A stretch of 64,000 nucleotides of DNA. It comes from Hetaerina americana (Eukaryota; Arthropoda; Insecta; Odonata; Calopterygidae). The notes beneath the pieces are model-generated. The model ran no database searches. It saw only the letters and a list, made by a program, of their open reading frames with translations, and was not told the origin of the DNA. Position 1 is the stretch's first letter. Each line of letters begins with the position of its first letter. Below, piece after piece: positions 21,191-32,039 of this stretch. The position numbers and the translations under genes are program-made. The DNA lies in the NCBI GenBank assembly GCA_022747635.1, contig JAKTNV010000011.1, positions 20,609,481 to 20,673,480 on the forward strand, read 5' to 3'.

Positions 21191-22975
21191 AGTTTATTGC
21201 TTCATTACTTCCGCCTCTCTACCGATTGCTAATGCCGATCTGTTTAGCAGAATATTGCACATTTTTGTGAATATGTCTTCCATATAGTTGATTTACTCGT
21301 TATCTAACCTTTTTATCACGTGGATTAAAATCAGTTATCAGACGGGCAATGGGGTCTCCATATTGCTGTGGTCAAGCAATACATATTAGCAGGTATTCAA
21401 GAATAAACATAAATGAATACTCAATGCAATTGGAATGTTTTACGTGAATCTTTTCGGTTTAATTAGGAGGAATAGGGTGAGTAAACGTATGTCATGAAAG
21501 ATGTAGAGTGGATACACCATCATGAAGCAGGTATGAAATGAGTGTCATGTGTCGGTTTAAAAGAATGGATTGGGATCGATTCACACGCAAGATATCTGAG
21601 AGAAGGTTGAATGGTTGGGGGCCACCGAATTGTTGACCGAAAGTGGTCAAAGAGACTCTCAAGGACTGAAGAACATGTATGGAACATGTAAGATGTTTTG
21701 GCAGAGGTGAATTAAGTTCAAGGATGAACTTGTACGGCAGGAAAGAATAAAAAAGGGTTGCTCGAGTAATCAGAGATAACTTTTAAATGAGACTTTTTTT
21801 TATGTTGTGGACTCCTTTAGGGAACTTTGCGAAGGACACCTGCGATATGCATACGCGTAGTTAGGGTTTCTATGATTGGTTACGTACTCCTTACTGACCT
21901 TACTTCTTCTTGCCAGTATTGTCATATTACATCTTTTGTATCTTTTCCTTTTCCATTGACCCTCTGATGATTCATTCTCGTCGTTTCCTTTGGGAATTCT
22001 TACCTTCTCCTACCGTCTTGAATGGCTCATCTTACCTCAGTGACCATCCTCCGTTCCACCCTGAGCATCCCACGGTCTAAGTAAGTCACCGTGTCCTCTC
22101 ATTCTGTCAGAACCGGAACTTAGTCCTTTCGTAGTCCTCAATCCATCAAAACCCCTTCCGTTACCTCTTTCTCCCCGTTCCTTTCAAATCCTTTCTCTTG
22201 GTTTCAGTCCCTTTGCCCTCCCGTTAGAGGCCTAACCCTTTCCTCACCCACAACTTTCCCGGCTCGAGGTTATGGGACTTGGTTAGGGCCTGTTCGCCGT
22301 GGGCTGTCGCCAAGAACCCTCGGCGAAATCGTCTCCCAGCAGTCGTTTTTTCCCTCTTTTCCTTCAAGTGTAGCATTTATGGCTTCCTTACCCCGTTCCC
22401 GGATGCCTTTTAATGCCGTTCCCTTGAAATCATACCGGGTCAGGGAAGGACAAGTCGTCGTAGATCTTTTTTTTGCCCCAAAACTCAAATTCTCGGGCAA
22501 TTGCCTTGCGTTGGTCGTGGTCAGTTACATCGAGGGTCGTGCCGATGGTACAGGAGCTGTGTCTTTAAGTGTGTGACCCTCTTTAAAACAGTGGCTTATG
22601 TTTATTATAAGAAGTTGAGTAATAAAAGAAATCCTTAGGCTGACAAAAAATATTACAGGGTAACCCTTCGAGGCAGGCTTGTAACTTAGGTGAAGGGTGG
22701 TGGTCATTTATGTAGGTCTTGAATTTTGTAGCGCTTTGGGCTTGACTTAAGCCGTCGTATAATTTATACAATATTTTTTTACTTCTTCACTAATCGTCCG
22801 CTCTGATATATTGTGAGATGATTTCAAACTCAGGAATAATTAAAAAGTATTTATCAGATGTGGTTTACCATCGTAGGTTCTTGGTAATTCTCCGCCAGCA
22901 CAATCTCCCCTCTGCTAACCATGCTTATGTAAATCATCAAATGTATGGTTTGTAACATTTAGACGTTTAGGTATA
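21191..22975. other. unassigned DNA
   Basis: No gene. 21950-22200 may be minus-strand debris of an old LINE. 22190-22580 is somewhat GC-rich, with open frames of about 75 codons that I cannot support. Confidence 0.35.
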
Positions 22976-22989
22976 TATAACATTTAGAG

Positions 22990-23203
<214 letters not shown>

Positions 23204-23254
23204 CTTCGAAATGGAAAGCTCTTCGGCGACGCACAAATATATATAAGTATGTAT

Positions 23255-23340
23255 GATTCTGAAGACGACAGCCGTGCTGTCGAAACGTCAAATAACAAAT
23301 TGTGAGTGTCCTTTCTTTGTGTTTCTATATTCTAAAAATC
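23255..23340 (+). mobile_element. Penelope-like element end (right member of pair B)
   Basis: After the hammerhead-like segment it reads AAATAACAAATTGTGAGTGT then CCTTTCTTTGTGTTTC, the typical outward text of these ends in this window. It is oriented opposite to 22990-23088. Confidence 0.6.
23259..23289 (+). ncRNA. hammerhead-ribozyme-like motif (pair B)
   Basis: CTGAAGA (23259-23265, fits CUGANGA) is followed by one extra C. A perfect 6-bp stem GACAGC/GCTGTC with a CGT loop comes next, then GAAA (23282-23285) and CGTC. The self-complementary ACGT would make a stem III only in a dimer, as described for minimal hammerheads of Penelope-like elements. The extra C between the core and stem II is atypical for canonical hammerheads. 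Confidence 0.6.
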
Positions 23341-23344
23341 TAAA

Positions 23345-23635
23345 TCTGTGTTTTTACATATTTATATATATATATACATACACACACATACATACATATA
23401 CACACACGATATACTATATATACATATGTATATGTGTGTGTATATGTATGTAAGTATGTATATATATATGTATATATATATATATGTATATATTATATGT
23501 TTGTATGTATATGGATGTATGTGTATACGTGTATAGAGTTCCGTTCTTCTCTTCCTCGAGAAAGGGGGCGTGGACCACCGCAAATTCGAAACCTAATGAA
23601 TTTCTTTTTTATATATATACACACACATACACGTA

Positions 23636-23700
<65 letters not shown>
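23345..23700. repeat. TA/CA/TG-rich microsatellite region
   Basis: Mixed TA, CACA and TGTA repeats, with a pure (TA)n run at 23639-23697. Frames here that read as Tyr-Ile repeats are artefacts. Confidence 0.9.
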
Positions 23701-23702
<2 letters not shown>

Positions 23703-23703
23703 G

Positions 23704-23965
23704 TGGGTCGCGGTAATCCAGTGGGTAGAGCGTTGGACTGCTGACCGGAGGGTCCCGGGTTCGATTCCCGGTACTCTGGGCACCTGCAGCTCCACCCAAG
23801 CTAGGTGATTTTTCGGGTACCAGGTCATCCTGGGAAACCATAACCGGCACAGGGAAAGGAACTGGCCCCCCTACCCTGATGTGTGAGTTTTCACACGCCG
23901 TATAGGGCTTAGTACTGGGTGAACTCTACCATCACCTACTAAACCGACCTTCAGGTTGATTACTT
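23704..23965 (+). mobile_element. tRNA-derived SINE (SINE-2, copy 1)
   Basis: The tRNA-like head (about 23704-23780) has an A-box-like CCAGTGGGTAGAGCG and a perfect T arm CCGGGTTCGATTCCCGG with B-box GGTTCGATTCC. The body carries CTAGGTGATTTTTCGGGTAC, CCCTGATGTGTGAG, and TAGTACTGGGTGAACTCT, ending TTCAGGTTGATTAC. Two more copies are at 38238 (plus) and 61160 (minus). This is the best preserved of the three. Confidence 0.85.
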
Positions 23966-23968
23966 TGC

Positions 23969-23969
23969 T

Positions 23970-24015
<46 letters not shown>
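23969..24015. repeat. (TA)n(AG)n compound microsatellite
   Basis: Eleven or so TA units followed by about 12 AG units directly behind the SINE-2 3' end. Confidence 0.95.
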
Positions 24016-24016
<1 letters not shown>

Positions 24017-24069
24017 GCCTGTCTATATATTCAGGTATATATATACACACACGCCTGTATAAATATGTA

Positions 24070-24260
24070 GAAACATTGATTAAAACATTAAAACATAGAT
24101 GCATAAAGAAGCGACACTCACATATCTAGTTTTAAAGTTTTGACGGCACGGCCGTCATTATCAGAACTACCCGCTGTGCCGCCGAAGCATCAAAACTAAT
24201 TTCTTTGTGTTTTTGTGTTCAAATGTCATACTCAATGTTTTCCTGTATTTATGTCATCGC
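24070..24260. mobile_element. decayed head-to-head Penelope-like ends (pair C)
   Basis: The minus-strand half reads CTGATAATGACGGCCGTGCC then GTCAAAAC, a decayed version of the hammerhead-like segment at 23259 with the GACGGC/GCCGTC stem kept. The plus-strand half reads GCTGTGCCGCCGAAGCATCA then TTTCTTTGTGTTTTTGTGTT. The two halves point outward as in pairs A, B, D and E. Confidence 0.55.
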
Positions 24261-24615
24261 CGAAGAGTGTTTTTATCGGAGATATGAATATATACCCAGG
24301 AGTACGCACATATATGTATATACTATATGTCTAATTCCTGACTTTGTTAGATCAAAAACTGTATGAATTTTATTTACTTGGGTTAATCTTACATGAGGGT
24401 CTACAGCCCCGCACTCGTCAACTGCGACATCTATCCCATATTTGGAAAAAAAATGTGGATCCGTTTTATTACGCTATTCATTTTTGCATCGGCTTGGTCC
24501 TGACGAAAATGTTGCCTCTTAATGTTCATCCCACTTTGAGGCTGGCCTCTTTTTTATTCGTCGCTAGATATCATTTAAAAATTACGACGTCCCGTTTGTG
24601 GAGAAAGTCGTACGT
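24261..24615. other. unassigned DNA
   Basis: A 97-codon open frame (24344-24637) has no recognisable domain and I do not support it as a gene. Confidence 0.35.
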
Positions 24616-24619
24616 TACA

Positions 24620-25080
24620 AAATCGTGCGAAGACTAGAGGTAAAAAAATTACAGAAAATCATGGAAATGGAGCGTGGTTTTTATATGGCCCCGAAACTTT
24701 GTAGTGGATAAGAAATTAGCGCAGTTTTTGGAGACTGTAGAAAGTGAGGTTGGAGGAGAATGAAAAAACAGTGAACGCAAATAAGACCAATGAATGAAGA
24801 AGTGCTTCTCACGGTAGGGGAAGACGGAGCGTTGATGTAAGAAATTCAAACTACGTGGTAAAAGCGGATGGAAGGTATGTTTAATGGTAGTGGAATTTTG
24901 GAAGACTGTTACACACAGGGGAGAAAGCGGAGTAAGGGAGGTCGACGAAAGGAAGGATTAGGGATTTTGAATTCAATGAAGGCAGACAAACAGTATATTT
25001 GAGTTCATGGTCTCTTGTAGTGTGTGATTTTAAGGCGTGTCTAATTAGACGGGACCAAGAAGATTTAGAATTACCATGTC
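24620..25080 (+). mobile_element. decayed family R LINE
   Basis: Purine-rich text with GGAGCGTGGTTTTTATATGG and CCGAAACTTTG corresponds to the YGSETW-coding part of the other copies, and GGAAGACTGTTACAC to their C-terminal part. Heavily decayed. Confidence 0.45.
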
Positions 25081-25173
25081 CCTGAATCCGTCAATGACCT
25101 ACCATGTTAGTAAGCTACTACTAATAATATTGAATACTTTAACCCTTATGCTTCCGCGACGTCTCTTTGATGA

Positions 25174-25360
25174 ATTCATGCTGCTCCCGGGAATTACCGT
25201 CGCGTGGGTGAGTTGATGGACGACTGTTTCGCCCCCAGTCCTGGAGGCGCCTTCAGGTCGAATTGAAGGACTTCGACCTGAAGACGCCTCCAGGACTGGG
25301 GGCGAAACAGTCGTCCATCAACTCACCCACGCGACGGTAATTCCCGGGAGCAGTATGAAT
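25174..25360. mobile_element. 89-bp near-perfect inverted repeat, Penelope-like ends head to head (pair E)
   Basis: Arm 25174-25262 pairs with 25272-25360 with two mismatches and a 9-bp spacer. The right arm carries a hammerhead-like motif. In the left arm the matching motif reads CTGAAGG, so one of the two mismatches hits the last base of the CUGANGA core. Confidence 0.75.
25278..25312 (+). ncRNA. hammerhead-ribozyme-like motif (pair E)
   Basis: CTGAAGA (25278-25284), one extra C, stem GCCTCC/GGGGGC (six pairs, one G-U) with loop AGGACT, then GAAA (25304-25307) and CAGTC. The overall plan is the same as at 23259, including the extra C, but the stem sequence is unrelated. That supports conserved structure rather than simple sequence copying. 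Confidence 0.55.
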
Positions 25361-25399
25361 ATATTGAAAATTTGTTATAATGAAAAACATTTGCACTAG

Positions 25400-26240
25400 T
25401 GGACACAGACAAAAACACACAGAAACACACAAAAAAGAGACTCACTATTTTTCGAATTTACGGTGGTCGTGACCACCTTTATCAAGGAAGAGAGGGACAG
25501 AACTGAAGGGAATACGAGGGCTGGAGCGATGGATGGAAGGGGAAGGTGGGGAGAGAATTCGGAAGGGAAGGTTTAGGAGGGGCAGCGTTAGAAGGGTGGG
25601 GAAATTGTAGAAGGTGATGGGGGTGGAAGGGGGATGAAAATATGTTTGGAGCAGGGTAATTAATGCCTAATATTGATTCCTGGCCAATTCCAGGATTCCA
25701 AGAGCCAGATGAAGGATTGCTCTAATGTTTTCAATTTCAGTGGAAGATCAGAGGGTGGGAGGGATGCTATGGTGGATACCCTATAGCATTTATCAAAGGG
25801 AGTGTTGTGTTCGGAGGCGTGTTTGGGGATAGGGAGCATATCATTTAGGGAAGAATTATTGCATGAGGCTCGGTGGTTGTTAATTCTAATATTGAGGGGT
25901 TTGGTACACTGCCCAATATAATAGGCAGGGCAAACTTGGCACTTCAGCAGGTACACTACATTGCTAGATGTGCAATTAGAGGATGGAATCGGTGGGAGAG
26001 AGTTAAAAAGCGGGTGGGAGAGGGATGGGATTTCGGTTTTGAAAATAGGGCATGTTTTGCATCTAGGTTTATTGCATGTTGTGGAGGTGGTTTTGGGACG
26101 GGGTGGGGATTTAAGGAGTGGATTGGTTTATTTGAGGAGATCGGATAGGTTGGCGGGGCATTTGAAAGTAACAGAGGGACATTTGGGAAAAAGGTTGGCG
26201 TTTTAATAGAGTCGGATATTGGGTTGTATTTTCTTAGGAG
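25400..26240 (-). mobile_element. Penelope-like retroelement, 3' part
   Basis: Minus-strand element with the end of the single ORF (GIY-YIG endonuclease), an untranslated stretch and a terminal structure at about 25440-25510. That structure has a decayed TTGATAA core and the 7-bp stem GGTGGTC/GACCACC. Outward text GTGAGTCTCTTTTTTGTG resembles the other ends. The reverse transcriptase part is missing or beyond recognition above 26240. Confidence 0.75.
25660..26209 (-). pseudogene. Penelope-like element endonuclease (GIY-YIG) fragment
   Basis: The frame ending at 25660 reads back to about 26209 with one stop (TAA at 26128-26130). In order it shows FKCPANLSDLLK, a cysteine cluster TTCNKPRCKTCP, then NVVYLLKCQVCPAYYIGQCT (the GIY-YIG core), then LNIRINNHR, PIPKHASEHN and LEQSFIWLLESWN. 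This is the order found at the C-terminus of Penelope-like proteins, where the linker and GIY-YIG nuclease follow the reverse transcriptase. GIY-YIG enzymes nick DNA to prime reverse transcription. The fragment has lost the reverse transcriptase and carries an internal stop, so it is not functional. The uninterrupted part runs from a GTG-coded Val at 25956. Confidence 0.85.
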
Positions 26241-26389
26241 ACACCAGATTTAGTAGTTGAGTCCATCCAAAACCAACGGTACATTACCTTTGAAAAAGTT
26301 AGTTGAGGAGATTATTGGGGAATCCATTTTATAGCTATGCAGACGGTCTAGCTTTAGGTAGACTATCAGTCAAGGGGATCGCAAGTAAT

Positions 26390-27075
26390 GCTTAGCTCAC
26401 TAGCGGTTATCGTTGAGCGCAGGGCAGACATTAGAGCAAGTGGAACAGTTTATTTATCTAGGAGGTTTTTCAGAAAAAAGATGGTCATAGGAATAGGCGC
26501 AGAGGAATAAGAATAACGTCAGACAAAGAAGTCTTCCAAGGAGGAGGTAGTTGATGATTGGGGAGTTGGGTAGGGATGCTAAGAAAAGGCTCGACAAAAG
26601 TTTGATTTACAGTGTGGTTTCCTGCGATGCGGAAACATGGTTGTTGAATCAAGATGATGTGCGTAGATTTTGTTAGCTTCTGTAATATGGGTTTACAGAA
26701 GGATGGAAAAGGTAAAATGAACGAAAAGGAAAATGAGTACTGAAAGATGTAATGAGCATAGCGGGAGAGGAGGAAGGATTTTTGGGAGAACTCGAGAGGG
26801 GGCAGGAAAGATGGATACAGAGGATTTTGATTGGCGACGGAATGCTGAAAGACTGTGATATAGAGGGAAGAGCGTTGATCCTGAGAGGAAGGGATAGGAG
26901 GAATATGATAAGAATGTTGGGCGGAATTGAGGAAGGTAGAATTTATAGTATGTGGAATTGAAGAACGGTTTGTAGTGTGGTCCATCCCATCTGTATTGTG
27001 GGATGTCAAACTGCCTTGTTACGAAACTAAGAAATGTAGGGATGGCCTATCTGTTTGCGTCCATCCAAAGAGCTA
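26390..27075 (+). mobile_element. decayed family R LINE
   Basis: Shifting frames give EQVEQFIYLGGFF (the YLG motif after the reverse transcriptase palm), a CGNMVVE equivalent of the YGSETW segment, then RWIQRILIGDGMLKDCDIEG and the following RRNMIRMLGGIEEGR. It ends with the family 3' text GTCCATCCAAAG near 27070. Several frameshifts and stops are present. Confidence 0.7.
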
Positions 27076-27139
27076 CAGGAACTGTAGACTACTCTTACTA
27101 TTGCTGCTAAAATTAATGAAAAATGCGACCAACCGAAAT

Positions 27140-27560
27140 CATCCCAATCATTCGAATCTGCTGCATATTTCCCGCTCCACGCGACCGGGTTTTCCGTCGT
27201 TTTTGTTATCCGTCCCGGTGTCGTTGTCCGCCGTGACCACAAATATAGACGCCTGTCCCCATCTCTCCCCAACTGTCCCATCCCCCCTCCTCCGCTTTTA
27301 ACCCGCCTCCACCCTCCTCCAATCGTATCCCCCATTCCCCTCCCCCTAAGCCCTCACTCGAAAAAAATCGACGGAAATAAAGAAGTCGTTCTGCGTCGGC
27401 CACCCTCCCGGACCGCACTCCTCATTCCTCGCGCACTAAGCGTGCCGAGCGATCCGTTCGTCCAATTCAGGCGCTCGGTCTCAATTGGGTCCATTAGCCG
27501 TCCGTGCCCTCCCTACCTAACTAGTAGGTTCTGGCGCGGGAGTCTCGCCCAGTCCACCGA
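27140..27560. other. C/T-rich, GC-rich block
   Basis: Pyrimidine-biased plus strand with CCTCC runs. Open frames up to 124 codons are compositional. Confidence 0.45.
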
Positions 27561-27734
27561 AGGCAGCACGGGAGCCGTGCCGTGAGTAGCCGCTCTATGA
27601 ATATTTGGTTAATTCAATTGCTGGAACTCGTTTATCCGGCCAATTCATTCGGATGCCCTTTCCGCCTTTTCATCTCTCCGAGTGACAGATACGGATATTT
27701 ATTTATTTCACGAAGATTGAAAACTTTTGTCTCT

Positions 27735-27830
27735 GGAATCGCTTGCGGTGGGGCAATGCTCTCGCTTGCAGTCCTACAGAAGTCGCGGGTTCGAAATTCC
27801 TCTAGGCTTAATGCGCTGAGTTTGTTCCGT
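27735..27830 (+). repeat. tRNA-like SINE head (SINE-3-like)
   Basis: TTGCGGTGGGGCAATGCTC (A-box-like) and CGCGGGTTCGAAATTCCTC (B-box-like) have the same spacing as in 21015-21080. No 3' tail recognised. Confidence 0.45.
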
Positions 27831-27904
27831 TGTCAAGGTAGCTTAAATAATTTGAACTCGGTGCGGAAGCAACTTTAGGCGTGGAAATTTAATATTTGTT
27901 TTAA

Positions 27905-28075
27905 TTTGTCCAATTGAAACTAAAGGGTGAAAGAAAGTGTGCCCAATCGAAGAAGGGGTCATTGTAATGTAGGGGCTCACGGTGTGTCATTTTAGGTGAT
28001 GCCGAGAAATGTGGATAGTCTCAGTCTCCATCCAAAACTTACCTTGAAACGTAACCTGCCGCAATTGATAAAAAT
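27905..28075 (+). mobile_element. 3' end of a family R LINE
   Basis: GAAGAAGGGGTCATTGTAATG, GTGTGTCATTTTAGG and CTCCATCCAAAACTTACC match the common 3' end of this family. Noncoding. Confidence 0.55.
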
Positions 28076-28220
28076 GCTAACATTCCTTAAAGCCAATATT
28101 ACAGGTATTTTAAGCCATTGTAAAGTCATGACGCAAGTGTTCGTTGGGGAAATTGTGATGAATGATCTGTGAGAAAATGGTCGGATGACGTCCGTTGGTG
28201 TAGCATTGCGTAATCTACGG

Positions 28221-28787
28221 TCAAGAAAATATTACTTTAATGGTTTTCCGTCGGTGTGTAACCCAATTTAATATCTTGGGGCCTGTAGAGGATCGCATTG
28301 TCTCCGTAGTCGAATGGGCGTCTTCAAGGATGTGGCGATCTTCCTCTTGGAACGAAAGAAGGTGCGAGAAGATATCACCGAGCCTCCCAAGGGTAGCAAC
28401 AGTCCTTTTGAGAGACGGCACAAAAACCCTTTCGCGGTCAGTCTCTTGACTGCAATCGGAATCACGAAGCTGAAGCCTGAATATTTTTCTCTCTGCCTCA
28501 TCAAGTTGGTCATCTTCGCCGAGATTCACGAGTAGCAGCTTGAGACGCATTTGTTTAGTGCTGACGGCGCTGTCGTATGCTCCATAACCTCTCCGAAACG
28601 TAAACAGCGAGGAATCAAGTACTCCATTGTCAGAGGCGAGTGCATACCGTATGTGTGACCTCGGTCGAGGGGCAACCGGGATGGATTCCTTCGCTTGAAC
28701 AAGGCGAAGAAGGATCATGGTTACGGTGGCTTTATCTCCGACCCCGGCTGCTGGATATCGGAGGCCCTTAAATTCTCTATTATCCAA
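28221..28787 (-). CDS. unidentified 188-codon open frame
   Basis: The longest frame outside recognised elements. The peptide is of mixed, normal-looking composition, charged in its second half (DDQLDEAERKIFRLQLRDSD), with no transmembrane segment, signal peptide or motif I recognise. The surrounding DNA is of average composition, so low complexity does not explain it. No family 3' end or terminal repeat borders it. A hairpin lies just upstream at 28786-28824. It could be an exon, a fragment of an unrecognised mobile element or chance. Confidence 0.3.
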   Translation of the reverse strand: MDNREFKGLRYPAAGVGDKATVTMILLRLVQAKESIPVAPRPRSHIRYALASDNGVLDSSLFTFRRGYGAYDSAVSTKQMRLKLLLVNLGEDDQLDEAERKIFRLQLRDSDCSQETDRERVFVPSLKRTVATLGRLGDIFSHLLSFQEEDRHILEDAHSTTETMRSSTGPKILNWVTHRRKTIKVIFS

Positions 28788-28824
28788 TCAAATATTTCCC
28801 CGCTATGTGCAGAGGAATATTTGA
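28786..28824. repeat. short inverted repeat
   Basis: ATCAAATATT and AATATTTGAT form a 10-bp perfect stem with a roughly 19-nt loop. Possibly a hairpin or the foot of a small transposon. No other copy noticed. Confidence 0.5.
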
Positions 28825-28829
28825 TTTTT

Positions 28830-30315
28830 TTCTTATAATGGTAATCACTTCACCTTATCTCTCACGAAAAACTCAATGATAGTAACGTGCTAACCACATC
28901 AAATCCGTAAAGCCACTGTCCAGACACATGTGATAGATTCATGATCTTGGGCGAAATGCATTAAGTGGTTTACTTTAGCGGGAGTAACACATTCGTTCCC
29001 TTGACTAGCAAGTGATTGATTGATTGCTATTATTGCTAAGCGTCGATCAATTCGATTAAGGCTAAAAATATCGCAAAATGAAAATCTTTTTCTAAGATTG
29101 ACGATGAGGCCTAATTCGCATATAAGGGATGCCATAAGATTTTCGGCAATCATGACAATTACAAGTACTTTAGAAAATTGGTCTTCCATTTTGGTATTAA
29201 TAGACAATTTCACCGAAAAGTATTCCCTTAAATTTTTTTCTAGTACGTGAGTATTCGTGTTTTTTAGGGAAATTTTTTCAATGCCGAAAAGTGTATGACC
29301 ACACTGATATTTGTTTGCTTTTGTCGTGGTTTAGCCCCTCTTATTAGTTTTGTCTTCAAAATCTAGGGCATTGCAGTAAATACCTGTAAGGCATCTTGCA
29401 TATCTTAGCGCGCTTGCATTTAAGTAATACTTTTTTTACAGTTCCTTTCCTATTTAAGCAAAATTTGGCATTGGAATTATTTTCTTCTAATAGAAATTAA
29501 ACTAAATACAGTGAATTTTACTTCTGCCTTTTTTTATTATCAACTTGACACAGGCTGTTTTTTTTGGCGAACGTCCTAACCGAAGCGTAAATTTCGCTCG
29601 CAATGCAATGTCCTTCTCTTGATATAGGTATTATTTTGTTTTTGTTCTAGTGAAGTTATTCTAATATTATTTTACAAGTTTTATGCAGAGCTTATCGCTT
29701 ATTAACCGTTTCTTTATCAATTCTTCTTTATCTAAGTAAATCATAATTATTAGAATTTTCCTCGCTACGCAAGCACTCCTATGCCTAGCACTGGGGCGCT
29801 ACCAGAAAGCAATTACATATATCTTATCGCCCTTTTCGTGAGTATCATTTCGGCTGACAGTTAGAGATATCTCTTCCTCGACAGACATTCATTTGAAAGT
29901 AACCGACCTCAGCATCTCCTAGTTTTATTATCGCTTATCACTAGGGTGATTTTTTCTCTCAGTCGATTAAAAGGAATTAGAGTAGGCAGAAGCTCTCTAG
30001 AGCCTCCTCTGAGAAAGTGCTCCGCATTTAAATCTATGATAGATAAAATTAAAACTAATCTTTATATCCCATTATTCATTTTTATAAGCATTCCGAATAA
30101 TAGGGTAAAACCTATAACCCTTGGTCATATTGACGCAATATATAGATTTGCCAAAAATATCATGCTGGATCTATAAAAGAAGTGATCTTAGCTATTTGAG
30201 ACATTTCAAAATGACGTGTATCTACCGAAGTGTTTGAGAAATACGTATTTTACCATCAAAGTTAAAAAAATGAATTATTAGTCCTTAGAAGATCAGTTCG
30301 TTCGTAGTATGATAA
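28830..30315. other. unassigned AT-rich DNA
   Basis: Open frames of up to 104 codons carry no recognisable domain. No shared repeat noticed. Confidence 0.4.
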
Positions 30316-30317
30316 TT

Positions 30318-30905
30318 CTTATCATTAAGTTTACATATCTCGGAAGTTTTTATGACCAAAACGGTCGAAGTAGTCTACACATAAGAAAGAGAATAGCGTC
30401 GAGCAAAGAAGCTTCCGCCAAGAGGAGGGAATTGATGACATGACGTTGAGTAAGGATATTATGGAACGGCTCGGAGCGTGGTTTTGTACGACTCGGAAAC
30501 ATGATCATTGGAGCAGGATGAAAAGGGTAAATAGATTGGAGGCTTTTTAGATATGAATGTGGTGATAGATAGAAACGGTGAAGTAGACAGCAAGGAAAAC
30601 AAACGATGAAGTGCTAAGGCGGGGTGGGGCAGGTGAGAGGGCTGTTGGGTGAAATTCAATGGAGGCAGGAAAGATGATGCAGAGAGAGCATTTAGATTGG
30701 GAATGGGATGTTGAAGACTGTGATAGAGGGGAGGGCTTTACGCAAGCGAGGAATGGGTAGGAATGGGCGGTGGGTGTTGGAAGAAATGGAGGCAGAAGTA
30801 TTCGGCCACTGCAGATTTTCACGTTGTGTCGTGTTATAAGAGACTCAGAAATTCGCCTGGTCAAAACCTACCTTTCCTGATAGGCTGACATTAATTAAGA
30901 ATAAT
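30318..30905 (+). mobile_element. decayed family R LINE
   Basis: Begins KFTYLGSFYDQNGRSS, then HIRKRIASSKEASAKRREL, the segment following the reverse transcriptase palm. A CGSETW-like segment and the purine-rich C-terminal part follow. It ends near CAAAACCTACC at 30862-30875. Frameshifts occur after the first segment. Confidence 0.7.
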
Positions 30906-31535
30906 GATAATCGGAAAGGGATGAGATCGTCTCAATCTGGGAGTGGCGCGATTCTTTGCATAAGTGTAGGAGACCCGGAAGATCCTCTACAGTTGGCAAC
31001 CCTAACAGTGGAATGATCCCGCTTGGAGGAGAGGGAGGCATTTCTCTTCCGTCTTTTCACAGTTCCTGCTTCCAATTCGACGCTTTGATGAGCTGGTAAC
31101 CCGGCGGTACGGACGAGGTCACGTGTGGTGGGTGAGCCTCGGGAGAAAGCATTCCCTCTTGGGTGGGGGGAGAGAGGTATGAGAGATGAAATGACGCTTA
31201 TTCATATGAAATGGAGAGAGCCTAGAGTGGGAGAAGTGGAGGGGGGGAATGAGTGGGTAAATGGTGACTTAGGGAGGCGGACGGAGGGAGGGGGTTGGGG
31301 ACGCACGCAGCGGGGCGACGCTCGCAACACAGCACGTTCCGAGTGTCAGTGGGACTTCTCTCTTGAGTGCCACGGCCAACTGGAAGACATCAGTGCCACC
31401 CAGGGGTACCTACCAATTAAGACTCGGCCATCAGCGCTGCCAACGCTGTCACGTTTACCTCAATCGTTATTTGCTATTTGATATAATAATTGTATTGTGT
31501 TGGCAGGTAAAATTTACTCAAGCAATGTGTCCCCT
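30906..31535. other. unassigned, partly purine-rich DNA
   Basis: 31120-31330 is G/A-rich and gives a 118-codon frame of low complexity. Not supported as a gene. Confidence 0.4.
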
Positions 31536-31537
31536 AA

Positions 31538-31640
31538 TCTTCATCTACATAACACCCCGCAAGCCGCCGTAATGGTGTGTGGCGGGGGGTGTTAGGTCGC
31601 CAGCGTTCTATGCAAAACCCCAATCATGAAACCTCAACAC
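31538..31640 (-). mobile_element. family L LINE 3' end
   Basis: TTCATCTACATAACACCCCG, the GCCGCCGTAATGGTG hairpin segment and GTGTTAGGTCGCCAGCG. Short, 5'-truncated. Confidence 0.75.
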
Positions 31641-32035
31641 TAAAACTAGCTTGATCATACGCTGGAAAAAGGTGACGATAAATAAAAGAATGGAAAAGGA
31701 TGGTCCTCTGTCGTATTGCATACGCGTATTGCGCTTGGAGTCCGGAGTTAGGTCACCAGTTATGTCTTAAGTGAGTACATGTAATGCATTAACAACACAA
31801 TTAATGGATACACGTAATAATTATTAATGCCCCCTCCCTGGATAGTATTTTATTTTAATTGGCTATCATTAGACATGAAGTGGACTTCAGAATCCAAAAT
31901 GGAGAAATAGTCAGCATTTGGCGATATTTATTTCATAAACTTGGTGACATGACGCACTTCATTTAACCTTGCCGTTAATAGGATGACAATGTATGTATAT
32001 TTCCTTAATTTCTTGGGATAAATAGTTCAGATGTG
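31641..32035. other. unassigned DNA
   Basis: No gene or repeat recognised. Confidence 0.4.
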
Positions 32036-32039
32036 TTTG

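Noticed and set aside
23704..23780. Functional tRNA gene
   Set aside because: Good T arm and B-box, but the sequence continues into a body shared by two other copies, so it is a SINE head.
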